The notes: generated by a model not told the origin, from the sequence alone. A stretch of DNA of 64,000 nt from Dictyobacter vulcani (GCF_008974265.1 NZ_BKZW01000001.1:3968001-4032000); one strand, 5' to 3'. Counted from the stretch's first letter, positions 39,316 through 50,157 are shown. Numbers and translations are program-made.

Positions 39316-40749
39316 ATGGCCAGACAGTATGCATATGATGCCGTTGTGATTGGTTCGGGTCCGAATGGATTGGCAGCTGCGGTTGAGCTGGCGCGCTCCG
39401 AGCGGTCAGTGCTGGTCGTTGAGGCGAAAGAGACGATTGGTGGTGGTGCGCGTTCAAAAGAGCTAACATTACCTGCTTTTGTCCATGATGTTTGCTCGGC
39501 AGTTCATCCACTCGGACTGGCCTCGCCTTTTTTTCGCACGCTACCGTTGGAGCAATTTGGTCTGGAGTGGCTACAGCCAGAGATTAATCTGGCCCATCCT
39601 CTGGATGATGGTTCAGCAGTTCTGTTGCACCGCTCTATCGCTACGACGGCGGCGACATTAGGGGTGGATGGGGATGTATATCAGCGGCTGATGATTCCGC
39701 TTGTGAACAGTTGGGAGGCGATCATCCAGGCTTTCCTGGGTCCTCTACGCTTGCCACCATTGCTGCATCCGTTCAAGCTCGCCCCTTTTGCGCTGGCAGC
39801 TCTTAGCTCGGCTCAGTTGTTGTCTGATGTGGCCTTCCGTGGACCACAGGCACGGGCACTCCTGGGGGGGATTGCCGCTCACTCTATGCTTTCGTTGCGT
39901 CAACCTACCAGCGCGGCTGCAGGAGTCTTACTGGCCACGGCTGGCCATGTTTCGGGTTGGCCAGTACCGCGTGGTGGCTCGCAGGCTATCGTGGACGCTC
40001 TGGCCGCTTATTTGCGTTCCCTGGGTGGTGAGATCAGGACCGCTACAGAAGTGACAAATATTGATGAGTTGCCAGCCGCGTGTGCCTACCTCTTTGATGT
40101 TACCCCACGTCAGTTGCTGCAACTGGCCGGCCATCGCTTGCCAGATACCTATAAACGTCAACTGCGCCGTTATCGCTATGGTCCTGCGGCTTTCAAACTG
40201 GACCTGGCGCTGGATGGTCCGATTCCCTGGACCGCCCAGGAATGCCTCAAGGCCGGTACCGTTCATCTGGGTGGCACCTTTGCCGAGATCGCGCTCTCGG
40301 AGCAACAGGTCCAGTGTGGCCAGCCGCCCGAGCGGCCGTATGTGTTGATTGCTCAACAAAGCATGGTTGATGCGACACGTGCGCCTGCTGGCAAGCACAC
40401 GGCCTGGGCCTACTGCCACGTACCGAATGGCTCTGACTTTGATATGACCGAACGGATCGAGGCCCAGATCGAGCGTTTTGCCCCTGGCTTTCGTGATCGG
40501 ATTCTGGCCCGTCACATCACGGATCCTGTTGCACTTGAGCACTACAATCCTAACTATATTGGTGGAGACTTTAACGGTGGTAAACAAGATATCCGTCAGC
40601 TTTTTACCCGTCCCACTATACGTGTAAATCCATATACCACACCGGCCCCGAACATCTTTATCTGTTCATCCTCAACCCCGCCAGGAGGAGGAGTACATGG
40701 TATGTGTGGCTACTTTGCTGCCCAGGCCGTACTGAAACAGCAGCACTAA
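39316..40749 (+). CDS. phytoene-dehydrogenase-like FAD oxidoreductase
   Basis: A 477-residue flavoprotein of the CrtI/PYROXD2 type. YDAVVIGSGPNGLAAAVELA has the GxGxxG dinucleotide site, VLVVEAKETIGGGARSKEL the Glu and GG(G)xR second motif. The C-terminus ends with ICSSSTPPGGGVHGMCGYFAA, the FAD-domain end typical of this subgroup. The middle (WPVPRGGSQAIVDALAAYLRSLGGEI) is also characteristic. The subgroup is widespread outside carotenoid clusters and its substrate is often unknown. No carotenoid genes adjoin. It is monocistronic, with its own terminator. Confidence 0.88.
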   Translation: MARQYAYDAVVIGSGPNGLAAAVELARSERSVLVVEAKETIGGGARSKELTLPAFVHDVCSAVHPLGLASPFFRTLPLEQFGLEWLQPEINLAHPLDDGSAVLLHRSIATTAATLGVDGDVYQRLMIPLVNSWEAIIQAFLGPLRLPPLLHPFKLAPFALAALSSAQLLSDVAFRGPQARALLGGIAAHSMLSLRQPTSAAAGVLLATAGHVSGWPVPRGGSQAIVDALAAYLRSLGGEIRTATEVTNIDELPAACAYLFDVTPRQLLQLAGHRLPDTYKRQLRRYRYGPAAFKLDLALDGPIPWTAQECLKAGTVHLGGTFAEIALSEQQVQCGQPPERPYVLIAQQSMVDATRAPAGKHTAWAYCHVPNGSDFDMTERIEAQIERFAPGFRDRILARHITDPVALEHYNPNYIGGDFNGGKQDIRQLFTRPTIRVNPYTTPAPNIFICSSSTPPGGGVHGMCGYFAAQAVLKQQH

Positions 40750-40774
40750 GCCCCAGAACCGCTGTGCTGGGGCT
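40749..40774 (+). terminator. terminator after the flavoprotein
   Basis: AGCCCCAG (40749-40756) pairs with CTGGGGCT (40767-40774), a short GC-rich stem overlapping the stop codon. The T run is weak. Confidence 0.6.
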
Positions 40775-40993
40775 CGCCTGACAATTTACCTGTGCCCGGT
40801 TTTAAGGTATACTCGCTAGTAGAATATTTTATGTACTGTCCTTTGCAGGCTTTTTCTCTATTATCTCGCGCCTGTGGCACTTGTTTTATTTTGAGGATAA
40901 TAAGCTTATAGTACGACCACCGTTACCCTATAAGCTCACCAGCCTCAAAGAGAAGAGCGACAAAAAGACGTTTTATACTTTAAAAGGAAGCTA

Positions 40994-41734
40994 GTGGGAA
41001 TTATGGATGCTAGTGCTATCGCAACGGCAAATCTGGATGTACTTCGGAAAAATCCTTATCCTGGAAGAGGTCTGGTCATTGGCCGTTCTTCTGTAGATGA
41101 AGCCTGGTTGATGATTTATTGGATTATGGGACGTAGCGCCCAGAGCCGCAACCGTAAGTTTGTCGTTGCTGGCAATACCTTGCGTACCGAGCCGATTGAT
41201 ACGCGCCAGATGGATAATCCTGAACTGTTGATTTATGATGCTATGCTTGAACTGCCAAGTATCTATCTGGTCAGTAATGGAGATCAGACCAGGACTGTCT
41301 ATGACGGTTTGCTGGCTGGCGGAAATTTTGATTCGGCACTGGAAAAACGGGAGCGAGAACCGGACGCTCCGCACTATACGCCACGTATCAGTGGCATGCT
41401 TGACCTGCAGAATTATCCGGGTGCCGTAACCTTGAGTATCCTCAAAGCCAACCAGGCGAATCCTGCTAAAACTGATCGCTTTACCTATCATCCTGCCCGG
41501 CCGCCACGTGGTTTTGGGGTGGGCCTGACAACCTATCGTGGTGATGCCAACCCATTACCAAGTTTTAGCGGTGATCCGCTCCTCCTGCCGTGTGTCGGTA
41601 AGGCTGAGGCAGTGCTGGATACGTATTGGAACGCCTTGAATGCAGAGAACCGTGTCGCGATTGCGGTCAAGCAGATTTCTGCCCAGGAAGGAACCAGCCG
41701 TATTCTGGTACGCAATCGTTTTACGGCCCAGTAG
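40994..41734 (+). CDS. IMP cyclohydrolase-like protein (PurO family)
   Basis: A 246-residue member of the IMP cyclohydrolase family (PF07826 type). NPYPGRGLVIG near residue 20 and the following strand-rich Ntn-like fold are typical, with AHYTPRISG-like (DAPHYTPRIS) and PPRGFGVGLTTYRGD later. PurO closes FAICAR to IMP in archaeal purine synthesis; bacterial homologues of this type exist but their role is less sure, because bacteria normally use PurH. GTG 40994 fits AAGGA five bases upstream; ATG 41003 is an alternative. It is not in a purine operon. Confidence 0.8.
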   Translation: MGIMDASAIATANLDVLRKNPYPGRGLVIGRSSVDEAWLMIYWIMGRSAQSRNRKFVVAGNTLRTEPIDTRQMDNPELLIYDAMLELPSIYLVSNGDQTRTVYDGLLAGGNFDSALEKREREPDAPHYTPRISGMLDLQNYPGAVTLSILKANQANPAKTDRFTYHPARPPRGFGVGLTTYRGDANPLPSFSGDPLLLPCVGKAEAVLDTYWNALNAENRVAIAVKQISAQEGTSRILVRNRFTAQ

Positions 41735-41814
41735 GCTTCTCGGTGATTCATAAATCACAGGAGATAGATCGGATGGAGCCGCCGATGATCTGTTTGAAAT
41801 AGGGCGATAACGTA

Positions 41815-43866
41815 CTAGTGTGCGTTGTCGCCCCGTGCGCGTGTGTGTCGTATCTCTGCTTTACGCCGCAGGAACAGGCGGCGACGAGCCTGGCTGATTT
41901 CCTCATAGGCTACTTGACGGGTTTTTTCATGACTGAAACGGTACAGCAACGAATTTCCAGGTATCTGTGTTCCGTCATCTGTCCTTACCTCCAGAATAAA
42001 GCCCTGATCGATCAATTCCTCAAGTGCGGCTACTGTTTCCTTCTCATCTGCATCACAGGTCTCACAGAGGGTATCAAAGTCAAAAGTACGTCCAATCGTG
42101 GCTGCCCCACCTAAGACCTGCCTGGCGGTTTCACTGATGGCTGCCATATGGAGGTGGAGCAAGTCACGCGCGTGTGCAGGAACTGGCCAGTTGCTCTCTT
42201 TAGGGGTACGAGTACCTGTTTGCAAATTTGCCAGGTATTCGATCAATAAGAATGGTAACCCTTCACTTTCTTGATACAGGCGGGTCATGGTTGCTAGATC
42301 GGGCAGGACGTTATTGGAGGTCATGAATGTCGAGACTTCCTGGAATTGTAAGCGTTCCAGTTTTAGCAGTGTTGCCTGACCGTTTTGTTGTAGCTCGCTT
42401 AATAAATGGTGCAGTTGATAATCTTTCGTGCGACGTGGAGTGCGGTAGGTCAGGAAGAGACAGATGTTTTTTTCTATGCTTCTGCGCAAGCAATAGATCA
42501 GAAATTCCAGCGAAGCCGCATCAATCCAGTGGATATCCTCAAAAAAGATAATGCCTGGGATGATGGTTTTTGAGTTCCGACACAGAGACAGAAAGAATTG
42601 GCGCAAGCTTTCAAACAAATGATACTGCGATCCTGGCTGCTCAAATCGCGGAACTGGATCCTGCCTGTAGGTATCCAATTCGGGAAGCAGACGCGCGACT
42701 TCGGTCAACCAATGTGCAGGTAAGCGCTTAAGCGCATCCTGTTGCTGGACCATGGCGGCCCTGAGGCCAGCGACGATAGAACTATAGTCCATGTGTTGTT
42801 CTGCTTCATAGCAACGTGCCATCAGGATTGTGGCATCTTGTTGGCGTGCATAGGTCAGCAACTCTTCAGCCAGGCGCGTCTTGCCTATTCCTAACTCTCC
42901 TTCCAGCACCAGGATCTGACCATGGCTGCTGGCTTTTTGATATGCTGAGCGCAGGATCTCCCATTCGGTGCTACGGCCAATTAATGGCAAGTATCCCGGC
43001 TGTCTGGCCTGTGTGGTGTGGGCTTGCATATTCGTTGTGGAGATGGGTTGTGCCACAGGTTTGTGGAGTTGTCGACTCGTCTCGATGAGTAGCGGTGGTG
43101 TGGGCAGGCGGTTTTCTTTGATGGTTTGATAGAGTTGTGTGGTTGCCTCAAGTGGTGGAATCTCAAGTTCCTGTTGCAAAATGCGTACGCACTCTTCATA
43201 TTGATAAAGGGCGGCGGCCCGTTGTCCCGACCACGCATAGACCTGCATCAGCATACGCTGGGCAGGCTCATGCAGTCGATCTAATGCCAGCCAGCGTTGT
43301 GCATAACTCAGTGCGTGATCAAAGTGTCCTTGTAGACAATAACATTGGACCAGCCTTTCCAGTGCATAGGCATATTCACGCCGCAAGTGATCAGCTTGAA
43401 AAAATTGCCAGCTCTCAAAATTCGTATTGCCATGCAGATGGAAGCCAGCTAAAAATTCAGCTTGATAGAGTTCTACCGCGCGCTGAAGCGGTTCCTGGCA
43501 ATCCTGGCATATTTCAGTACCTGGATGAGCGTGCTTCTGGCAGATAGCCAGTTGAGCATGAAACGCTTCAACATCCAGCCATATCTGCGCATGAGAGTCG
43601 ATAGCTAATGTATCGCGATCGATTTGTAGCCAGTGGTTGTCAAGAGCCTTGTTCAAAACGGAGAGTGTGCGTCGTAGCGTTGCCCGCGCATGTGTCTGAT
43701 CATAGTCTGGCCAGAGTAAATTAGCCAGCGCATCCCGGCGATGCCGGCGCCGTGTCATGACCAGATAGATTAAAAGAGCACTGGCCTTGCGCGTATCTAC
43801 ACTGATGCGTGTCCCATTATATTCTATATTTGGTGAGCCGAATAAAAATAATGCGAGTTCAGCCAT
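41815..43866 (-). CDS. SARP/BTAD-type ATPase transcriptional activator
   Basis: A 683-residue regulator. ATG 43866 (MAELALFLFGSPN) has GGAGG 9-10 bases upstream; the longer frame is unlikely. Residues 1-95 are a winged-helix/OmpR-like DNA-binding domain (VDTRKASALLIYL, RDALANLLWPDYD, ARATLRRTLSVLNKAL). Residues 100-250 are the BTAD helical domain with an odd C-x2-C/C-x2-C-like insert (CQKHAHPGTEICQDCQEP). From about 300 comes an AAA/STAND ATPase: GELGIGKTRLAEELL (Walker A), IIFFEDIHWIDAAS (Walker B). The chain stops soon after the winged-helix part (YRFSHEKTRQVAYEEIS), where many relatives continue into TPRs, so it may be short or truncated. Confidence 0.85.
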   Translation of the reverse strand: MAELALFLFGSPNIEYNGTRISVDTRKASALLIYLVMTRRRHRRDALANLLWPDYDQTHARATLRRTLSVLNKALDNHWLQIDRDTLAIDSHAQIWLDVEAFHAQLAICQKHAHPGTEICQDCQEPLQRAVELYQAEFLAGFHLHGNTNFESWQFFQADHLRREYAYALERLVQCYCLQGHFDHALSYAQRWLALDRLHEPAQRMLMQVYAWSGQRAAALYQYEECVRILQQELEIPPLEATTQLYQTIKENRLPTPPLLIETSRQLHKPVAQPISTTNMQAHTTQARQPGYLPLIGRSTEWEILRSAYQKASSHGQILVLEGELGIGKTRLAEELLTYARQQDATILMARCYEAEQHMDYSSIVAGLRAAMVQQQDALKRLPAHWLTEVARLLPELDTYRQDPVPRFEQPGSQYHLFESLRQFFLSLCRNSKTIIPGIIFFEDIHWIDAASLEFLIYCLRRSIEKNICLFLTYRTPRRTKDYQLHHLLSELQQNGQATLLKLERLQFQEVSTFMTSNNVLPDLATMTRLYQESEGLPFLLIEYLANLQTGTRTPKESNWPVPAHARDLLHLHMAAISETARQVLGGAATIGRTFDFDTLCETCDADEKETVAALEELIDQGFILEVRTDDGTQIPGNSLLYRFSHEKTRQVAYEEISQARRRLFLRRKAEIRHTRARGDNAH

Positions 43867-44071
43867 ATAATTAGCACCTCCACCCATTTCAAAATTATAG
43901 CCCCGTTTATAGATAAAATCAAAGAAAGGCATATATTTCTGGTTGATACGGCTCTATGGCAAGTGATGAAGCAAGAAAATCACGGGGGTATGCGTGCAGC
44001 ATATATAAAATATAGAGTAGATAAAACTCTTCTGAAGCGATTTGTCATCGCCCCAGAGGAGTTTCAAATGG

Positions 44072-45584
44072 CTACTTTTTGTTGGATTGTGCGAGGAGTT
44101 GGGCGAGCTCGGTCAGAGTGCGCACACCGACGCCGGTGCCGCCTTTTTCTTGATGAGCTTTGACACTATCCACATAGCTGGTACCGGCGATATCCAGGTG
44201 AGCCCATCTGGCATTGCCAACAAAATGCTCCAGGATTTTCGCGGCAGTCACTGAACCAGCACCTCGACCGCCAGTCTGCTTGATGTCGGCGATGTCGCTG
44301 CGGATATATTCTCCATACTCTTCGTCCATGGGCATTGGCCAGTATTTTTCACCGGCGGTCTTACCGCGGTGATGATATCCTGTGTCAGTTGCTCATCATT
44401 GCTGAAGATGCCGCTCATACTGTGGCCAAGTGCTATTACCATAGCTCCGGTCAGGGTGGCCAGATCCAGGATGGGTGAGAGGCCTTCATGCTCGGCAAAG
44501 GCGAGGGCATCGGCGAGGATCAAGCGTCCCTCTGCATCGGTGTTGACTATCTCAATGGTTTTACCATTTGAGAAGCGTACGATGTCACCGGGCACATAGG
44601 AACTGCCACTGGGCATATTGTCGCAGGTAGGAACAAGGGCGGTGACGTTGATGGCAGGTTTGATACGGGCAATGGCTTGCATGGCACCAAGTACGGCCGC
44701 AGCCCCACCCATGTCGCCTTTCATCTCGTCCATACTGGCACCTGGTTTGAGTGAGATGCCACCAGTATCAAAGGTGATGCCTTTTCCTACCAGGGCCATT
44801 CCCTTATCAGAACTGGCTCCGCCACGATAACGCAGTATAATAAAGTGTGGGGCATTGGCGCTACCTTTGGAGACGGCCAGCAGGCCACCCATTTTGTGCT
44901 CCTGGATCTGGGCTTTGTCAAAGATCTCGCATTCCAGGCCAACTTCTTTGGCCATGCTACTTGCGCGATTAGCCAGTTCGCTGGGGGTCAGGACGTTGGG
45001 GGCTCGTTGATCAGGCTGCGCGCAAAGTTGGTGCCTTCCGCCAGGGCCTGCGCCCGGTGCAATGCCTGCTCAAACTCTGCTTTTTGTTCCTGCGTGCTGA
45101 CTAAAAGCACCTGTGAGATGCTGCTCGCATTTTCCTTGTTCTGATAGGCCCGGAAGCTATAGGTACCCAGCAGTATGCCCTCGATGGCGGCCTGGGCCTC
45201 TTCGACTTCCTGGAAGTTGTCGCTGGCAAAGCCACCTGCGACTGCGATGGTTTTCGCGCCTGTCTTCTGGAGATGACGAGCGGCGATGGCGCTGGCCCGA
45301 CGTACTGCTTGCGTATCCACTTTCTCCTGCGCACCCAGACCTACCACGACGACGCGTTTGGCGCCAAGCTTATTATGGGGATGGATGGTAAGCAGCTCAC
45401 CGAGCGTGCCTTTGAATTCTCCATCTGCACAGCGCTCGGCAATCAGGCCTGAGAGGGTGCTATCAATGGTTGATGCTGGAGCCGATAATTCTACGCCGGC
45501 CTCTCCGCTTTTGCGGGCGGCTGCCACAATGAATGCATCACAGGCAATATCCTTCACGGCCTGTGTTGTCAACTTGATATCCAT
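44072..45584 (-). CDS. pepA: leucyl aminopeptidase, M17 (two frameshifts)
   Basis: About 503 residues in three frames. ATG 45584 (MDIKLTTQAV) follows AAGGAG by 9 bases. The N-terminal macrodomain-like half leads to a break near 44990 in a G run (after NEPPT; then VLTPSELANRASSMAKEVG). The catalytic half has VGKGITFDTGGISLKP, GDMGGAAAVLGAM and the M17 signature NTDAEGRLILADAL, then a break near 44362 into EEYGEYIRSDIADIKQTGGR and a full C-terminus. It is a hexameric two-metal enzyme that releases N-terminal Leu and other residues from peptides. The breaks are probably errors. Confidence 0.92.
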
Positions 45585-45742
45585 GGCCACATACTCCTTC
45601 ATTGTACTTTACCAGGCTGTTACAGCTGTACACAGCCTCTTGAAAGCACAAAAATACACCAACTGATCCAATCAGTCAGAACTTCTTATGTGTGATCTCT
45701 CTTCAGTATGGCACATGAGCCGTAGAGAGAACAAGCGCAATT

Positions 45743-46141
45743 CTATGGATGTCGATTGAGTAAGCGCTCAACAACTTCGAGTAATTGGCGGGGCTTGAAG
45801 GGTTTGGTGAGATATTCGGTACAGCCGATCTGTCTGGCTGCTTCGCCTTCATCGTTAAGAGCAAACGCGGTGACGGCCACAATCGGCACATTTTCCATAC
45901 CTGGACGCGCGCGGATCAACTGCGTGGTCCGATAACCATCCAGCACAGGCATTGAGAGATCCGTCAGAATGAGATCGACGCGTTCCTGTTCTAGCAATTC
46001 TAACGCTTCCCGTCCATTGGATGCGGAGATACAGCGATAGCCGCGGGTAGATAAGACGCGCTCAATTAAAATGCGATTGGAGACTTCGTTCTCAATTACC
46101 ATGATGGCTGGTGGAAGCATGTTGTGTGCTGATGTATTCAT
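45743..46141 (-). CDS. single-domain response regulator
   Basis: A 132-residue CheY-type receiver. Acidic pair ENE near residue 17-19 (IVIENE, where one Asp is replaced by Glu/Asn), phospho-Asp in DLILTDLSMPVLDG, Thr/Ala in VAVTAFAL, Lys in YLTKPFKP. The atypical first acidic residues may weaken metal binding. It follows the large histidine kinase by 117 bases on the same strand and is probably its partner. No output domain. Confidence 0.88.
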   Translation of the reverse strand: MNTSAHNMLPPAIMVIENEVSNRILIERVLSTRGYRCISASNGREALELLEQERVDLILTDLSMPVLDGYRTTQLIRARPGMENVPIVAVTAFALNDEGEAARQIGCTEYLTKPFKPRQLLEVVERLLNRHP

Positions 46142-46257
46142 GATTTTTCTCTCATTATATGAATTGCTCTGCCGGTCGCGCCTGCTTGTGGAAACAGTGG
46201 GCGACGCAGACGGAGAAAGTTTTAATCCTCTTTAAGCGAGATTGTGAGCATGCTGTT

Positions 46258-48764
46258 TTAAGCTATGGCAACAGGCAACGTGAAAGAAAAGGTGGAACCT
46301 GCCCCGGGAACGCTCTCCACCGCAATCTCACCACCCTGTAATTCAATTAACTTCCTGGCAATCGTCAGGCCAAGCCCTGTACCCCGAAGCGACGCGTGGT
46401 ACTGCCGTCTGCCTGCCGGAATGCCTCGAATATATAGTCGAGGGCGGCGGGCGAGATACCAATCCCCGTGTCGGTGACGGCGATCTGGACCATGCCATGG
46501 TCTTTGAAGTGGAGGCAGCGTACGGTGACGCCTCCCTTCTCGGTAAATTTGATGGCATTTGACACCAGATTAATCACAATCTGTCGCAACCGGTGACCAT
46601 CCGCTGCCACCATTGGCAGGGTTTCTGGAATCTCTAATTGGAGTTGGAGTTCTTTATTGTTGGCGAGTGGCCGCACCTGTTCAAGTACGGCGGTCAGGCT
46701 GGTCGCCAGTTGCAATGGTTCAAGTTTTACTTCAATGCGATCAGCTTCGATTTTTGATAGATCCAGCATATCATCGACCAGATGAGAAAGATCCTCCGCT
46801 CTCCCAACCATGAATTGGATATGTTGCTCCTGTTCCGCTGTGAGCGTTCCATCTACAAACCCTTCTAAAATAAGGGCCCCATAGCTGATAATACTATGTA
46901 ACGGAGTGCGTAATTCATGCGTAACATTGGCCAGGAATTGTGATTTTAAGTGGTTGGCACGCTCAAGGGCAGCATTTTTGTCCTTGACTTCTGCGAACAA
47001 TAACGCATTTTCGATCGCCATCGATGTCTGTAATGAGGCTGAACTGAGCAAAAAAGTATCGCTCCGACTGATCGGATAGGCTTTTTCGGTATAAAGTATA
47101 AATGCGCCGATTGCTTGATCTTGTAAAAGCAATGGAACCGCGACTGCGGATGAATAGCCTGCCTCAAGTGCCAGGCGAGCCCAGGTTTCCTGCCGTTTTT
47201 GATAGATGGTTGTAATATCTTCTCCATAAACGATTTTTTGTCTCTGGATAGCCATGCGGGCCAGGGTCATATCCAGTTCGCGCAAGGCATGATTTGGTAT
47301 GCGTGCCGCCTGGATTGTCGTCGACTGCGCTGGTACCCTGGCTCGTACTGCTGCTCGCTTGGCGCTTGGCGTATTTGAGCGTGGATTGGGAATGGCGGCC
47401 ATTTTTTTTGTGACTGCCATTGTAATATCATTATCTGGATCAATATAGACGGTGACTGGACTTTCTGGTTGCGGGAAAGCCTGGGCTTCAGTGTCTTCAG
47501 TAGTATCAGACCACTGCGAGACTGCCCAGGGGGCAATGCTTTCTCTTCCATAGAGTAGCAGCGAGACATGCCGGACCTTCATGATGTGCCCCATGCGCGA
47601 AACAAATTCGCCCAGTAACTGCTCAAGATTAAGCGTGGACATCAAGGCGTCGCTCATAATCAACAGGTTGCTCATCTGGTCCAGCAGGGCCTGGCTCTCG
47701 TTTGACTGTGCTTCATGTAAGAGTTGGTAGGACTGTGCCAGCATCGTTAGCTCATTTGCGCGTGATAGCCCCATCTGTACGCCCGTCGTCTGGGTTACCA
47801 GAACCTGGGCATGAGCCTGCAGGCGACGCAGGGGTCGGATTAACAGGACGCTGACAAAGAAAGTATACAGGATGATTCCCAGTGCCAGAATGAATAAGCC
47901 TGTTCCGATCAACAAGAGTATCGAATATTGTGGATGGGTCTTGAAGACGTATAAAGGTTCAACTGTTGCCAGTCGCAGTGCAGGTGAATCCACTGTCTGT
48001 TGTGTGAGTCGCACGCTCCTGAATTGCAGAAAATAACTTTTTTGTGCTATGTCCAATGTCTCTGTATCTTGATCCGGACATAACTTATTATCTGCGTTGA
48101 CGTCGGATGGCATAAGGTCCAGTTCGGTTGCGCCCAGGACTTGATTTTGCATACAGAACAGTACCTGGGTGCCTGCTCGCTGGCTTATGTCTTGTGCCAG
48201 TAATGTATCGAGCGCTTGAGACGCCATTAAGGTACCTGTATGCTGGGGATTAGCAGGCATCATTACCACCAGAGACCATTGGGGCTGGGAATGAGCTAAC
48301 AGTCCGGATAAGGAGACCTGTTGGAGTACAACCACTGTTTCTCCGCGATTGGCTCTTTGCAAGAGTAGCTGTATGCCTGGTTGTGCTTCAGGGGTACCCG
48401 GGAGCACAGCCTGCCCGGCCGCATCAAAGAGATCCAGGGATTGCAGGTGCTTGCTATTGGCATATTGGTTCAAGAGGGTGCGGCCGTTCTCATTTTGTGC
48501 CGGTAGGGTTGGATGGCTGAAAATAGTGCTAATGCGCTTATCCAGTGTCACCTGTGACATGTCGTGCAGTAAGGCCTTTGTGTGTTCCTGGTAGGCTACC
48601 TGTATGTGTGCAAGATGTGTTTGCGCGTCTCTCCTGGCTTGATATTCGGAATAGAACCTGAACATGCTCCAGGACAATAAGCAAAAGAGCAGCAGGCAAA
48701 GCAACAGAGTCAACGTCGCAAGAATTATCAGTTTTCCACCAAGTGACCGGACTGTGAATTGCAT
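46258..48764 (-). CDS. membrane sensor histidine kinase, HAMP-GAF-HisKA-HATPase (one frameshift)
   Basis: About 835 residues. ATG 48764 (MQFTVRSLGGKLIIL) follows AGGAAGG closely; longer starts exist. A first membrane helix (ILATLTLLLCLLLFCLLSW), a 250-residue outer sensor domain, a second helix near residue 280 (ILLLIGTGLFILALGIILYT), HAMP (LLIRPLRRLQAHAQVL), a GAF domain, a HisKA box (LANVTHELRTPLHSIISYG) and HATPase (NLVSNAIKF, DTGIGIS). The raw frame stops at 46365. One G restored near 46379 gives GGTGLGLTIARKL, the missing G2 box, ending at TAA 46258-46260. Confidence 0.88.
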
Positions 48765-49114
48765 GCGACCCTTCCTACCCATGGTTAAAAGTAAAGAGAG
48801 GACGGGGTGCCAGCTCGTCCCCTCCTTACCGCGCGTCTGCATCTGGCTCGACGCGAAACGTCAGGAGGTGCGCGTGCGAACCCCATGGGGAAAAGGTTGC
48901 ACGTAAATCTTAGATGTACGGTACAAGCTGCTCGTCGAGGTGGGTCTGCTTGTCAGCGCGCACATCCCGCCATCCATCCCAAGCCTATGTATTATAACGC
49001 ATCAGAGAGTAAATTGTTATCGTTTTTGGAGGCAAAATTCCGCCTTTGAAGAAATTTACTGAATTTTAATGCTATAGTCTGCATTGCTGCTTTTCTTTTT
49101 CAGGCTGACACGCT

Positions 49115-49624
49115 CTATATTTCTTTGGATGATGGAATACGCAAGTGGTATTTGGGTCGCAGATAATAGATATAGAACAGGCTGAATCCTAGCGTCAGCA
49201 GCCCCAGCAGTGTCAAACTGTTAAACAAACGCTTGTTTTTCCATGGTATGGTTGTAATCCAGGTCGGAACAGTTTTTTTTTGCGGTTGAGGATAGCGACA
49301 GCGATAGTAATTCCGTTTGCTGGTTGAAGAGACGTGATAAGCAGGAGTAGAACGTACACGTGCGGTTGGGGTTTCCTCTTGAACGGGTTGCGTTTCATAG
49401 ACAAGCAAACTTGCGCTGCTACCTACCAGTTTTCCTGGTGATAATGGGTGAGGGGAGAGGCGTGGAAGGCGGGCCAGGAGGGCGTCAAAGCGGCGGTAAT
49501 CCACTAGAACAGCGTTGCATATCTCGCAGAGCTGCAGATGGTTCGTAACGCTTTGACGCTCGTGTGCTGTGAGCTGATCGTCAAGGTAAGGGCTGAGCAA
49601 ATCCTTGACCTGCTCACAGTTCAT
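49115..49624 (-). CDS. anti-sigma factor with zinc-finger domain
   Basis: A 169-residue anti-sigma factor. MNCEQVKDLLSPYLDDQLTAHERQSV followed by HLQLCEIC is the ZAS motif (H-x3-C-x2-C). A Pro/Ser-rich, basic linker leads to one membrane helix near residue 135 (FNSLTLLGLLTLGFSLFYIYYL) and a short outer tail. It should bind and hold the adjacent ECF sigma factor. ATG overlaps the sigma stop by four bases (ATGA), showing coupled translation. Confidence 0.88.
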   Translation of the reverse strand: MNCEQVKDLLSPYLDDQLTAHERQSVTNHLQLCEICNAVLVDYRRFDALLARLPRLSPHPLSPGKLVGSSASLLVYETQPVQEETPTARVRSTPAYHVSSTSKRNYYRCRYPQPQKKTVPTWITTIPWKNKRLFNSLTLLGLLTLGFSLFYIYYLRPKYHLRIPSSKEI

Positions 49625-50157
49625 TTTGTGCCTCCTCCCTGTTCCAGGGATCGATAATGTTCTCGAAAAGATTGGCGGGCCCGCGAGAGATACATTTTGA
49701 CGCCGCTCTCAGCAATGTTTAACGTATGGGCAATTTCGCTGTAGGAGAAACCCTCCTGTGTATATAATAGCAATGCTGCCCTATACTGCTGAGGCATCCG
49801 GCGAAGTGCGGCACGCACTATCTCCGTCGTTCCATAAATTTCTTGTGGATCGGCACTTTCAACATCAGCAGGTTCGTGGTCGAGATCTTGCCATGGCAAC
49901 CAGGCTATGAGCTTACGACGACGAAGCGCATCGTACGCAGTATTTGTGGCAATACGATACAACCAGGCCGATAGTTTTAAGTTTGCATCCATTTTGGGTA
50001 ACGCGCGAAAAGCTTTTAAAAAGGTATCCTGAGTCAGGTCGTCAGCCTGTTCGCGATCCCCCACTAAATGGTAGACATAATTATAAATAGGTGTCTTATA
50101 TTCGTCGTAAATTTGTTCGAAAGACCAGGAGTTTTCCTTGGTTTCCACCCGGACCAT
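49621..50157 (-). CDS. ECF sigma factor
   Basis: A 178-residue extracytoplasmic-function sigma factor. Region 2: FEQIYDEYKTPIYNYVYHLVGDREQADDLTQDTFLKAF, with AWLYRIATNTAYDALRRRK. Region 4: LRRMPQQYRAALLLYTQEGFSYSEIAHTLNIAESGVKMYLSRAR, a helix-turn-helix for the -35. It is likely released from its membrane anti-sigma on an envelope signal. Start GTG-like at 50157 (MVRVETKEN) has weak support; an in-frame alternative is not better. Confidence 0.92.
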   Translation of the reverse strand: MVRVETKENSWSFEQIYDEYKTPIYNYVYHLVGDREQADDLTQDTFLKAFRALPKMDANLKLSAWLYRIATNTAYDALRRRKLIAWLPWQDLDHEPADVESADPQEIYGTTEIVRAALRRMPQQYRAALLLYTQEGFSYSEIAHTLNIAESGVKMYLSRARQSFREHYRSLEQGGGTK

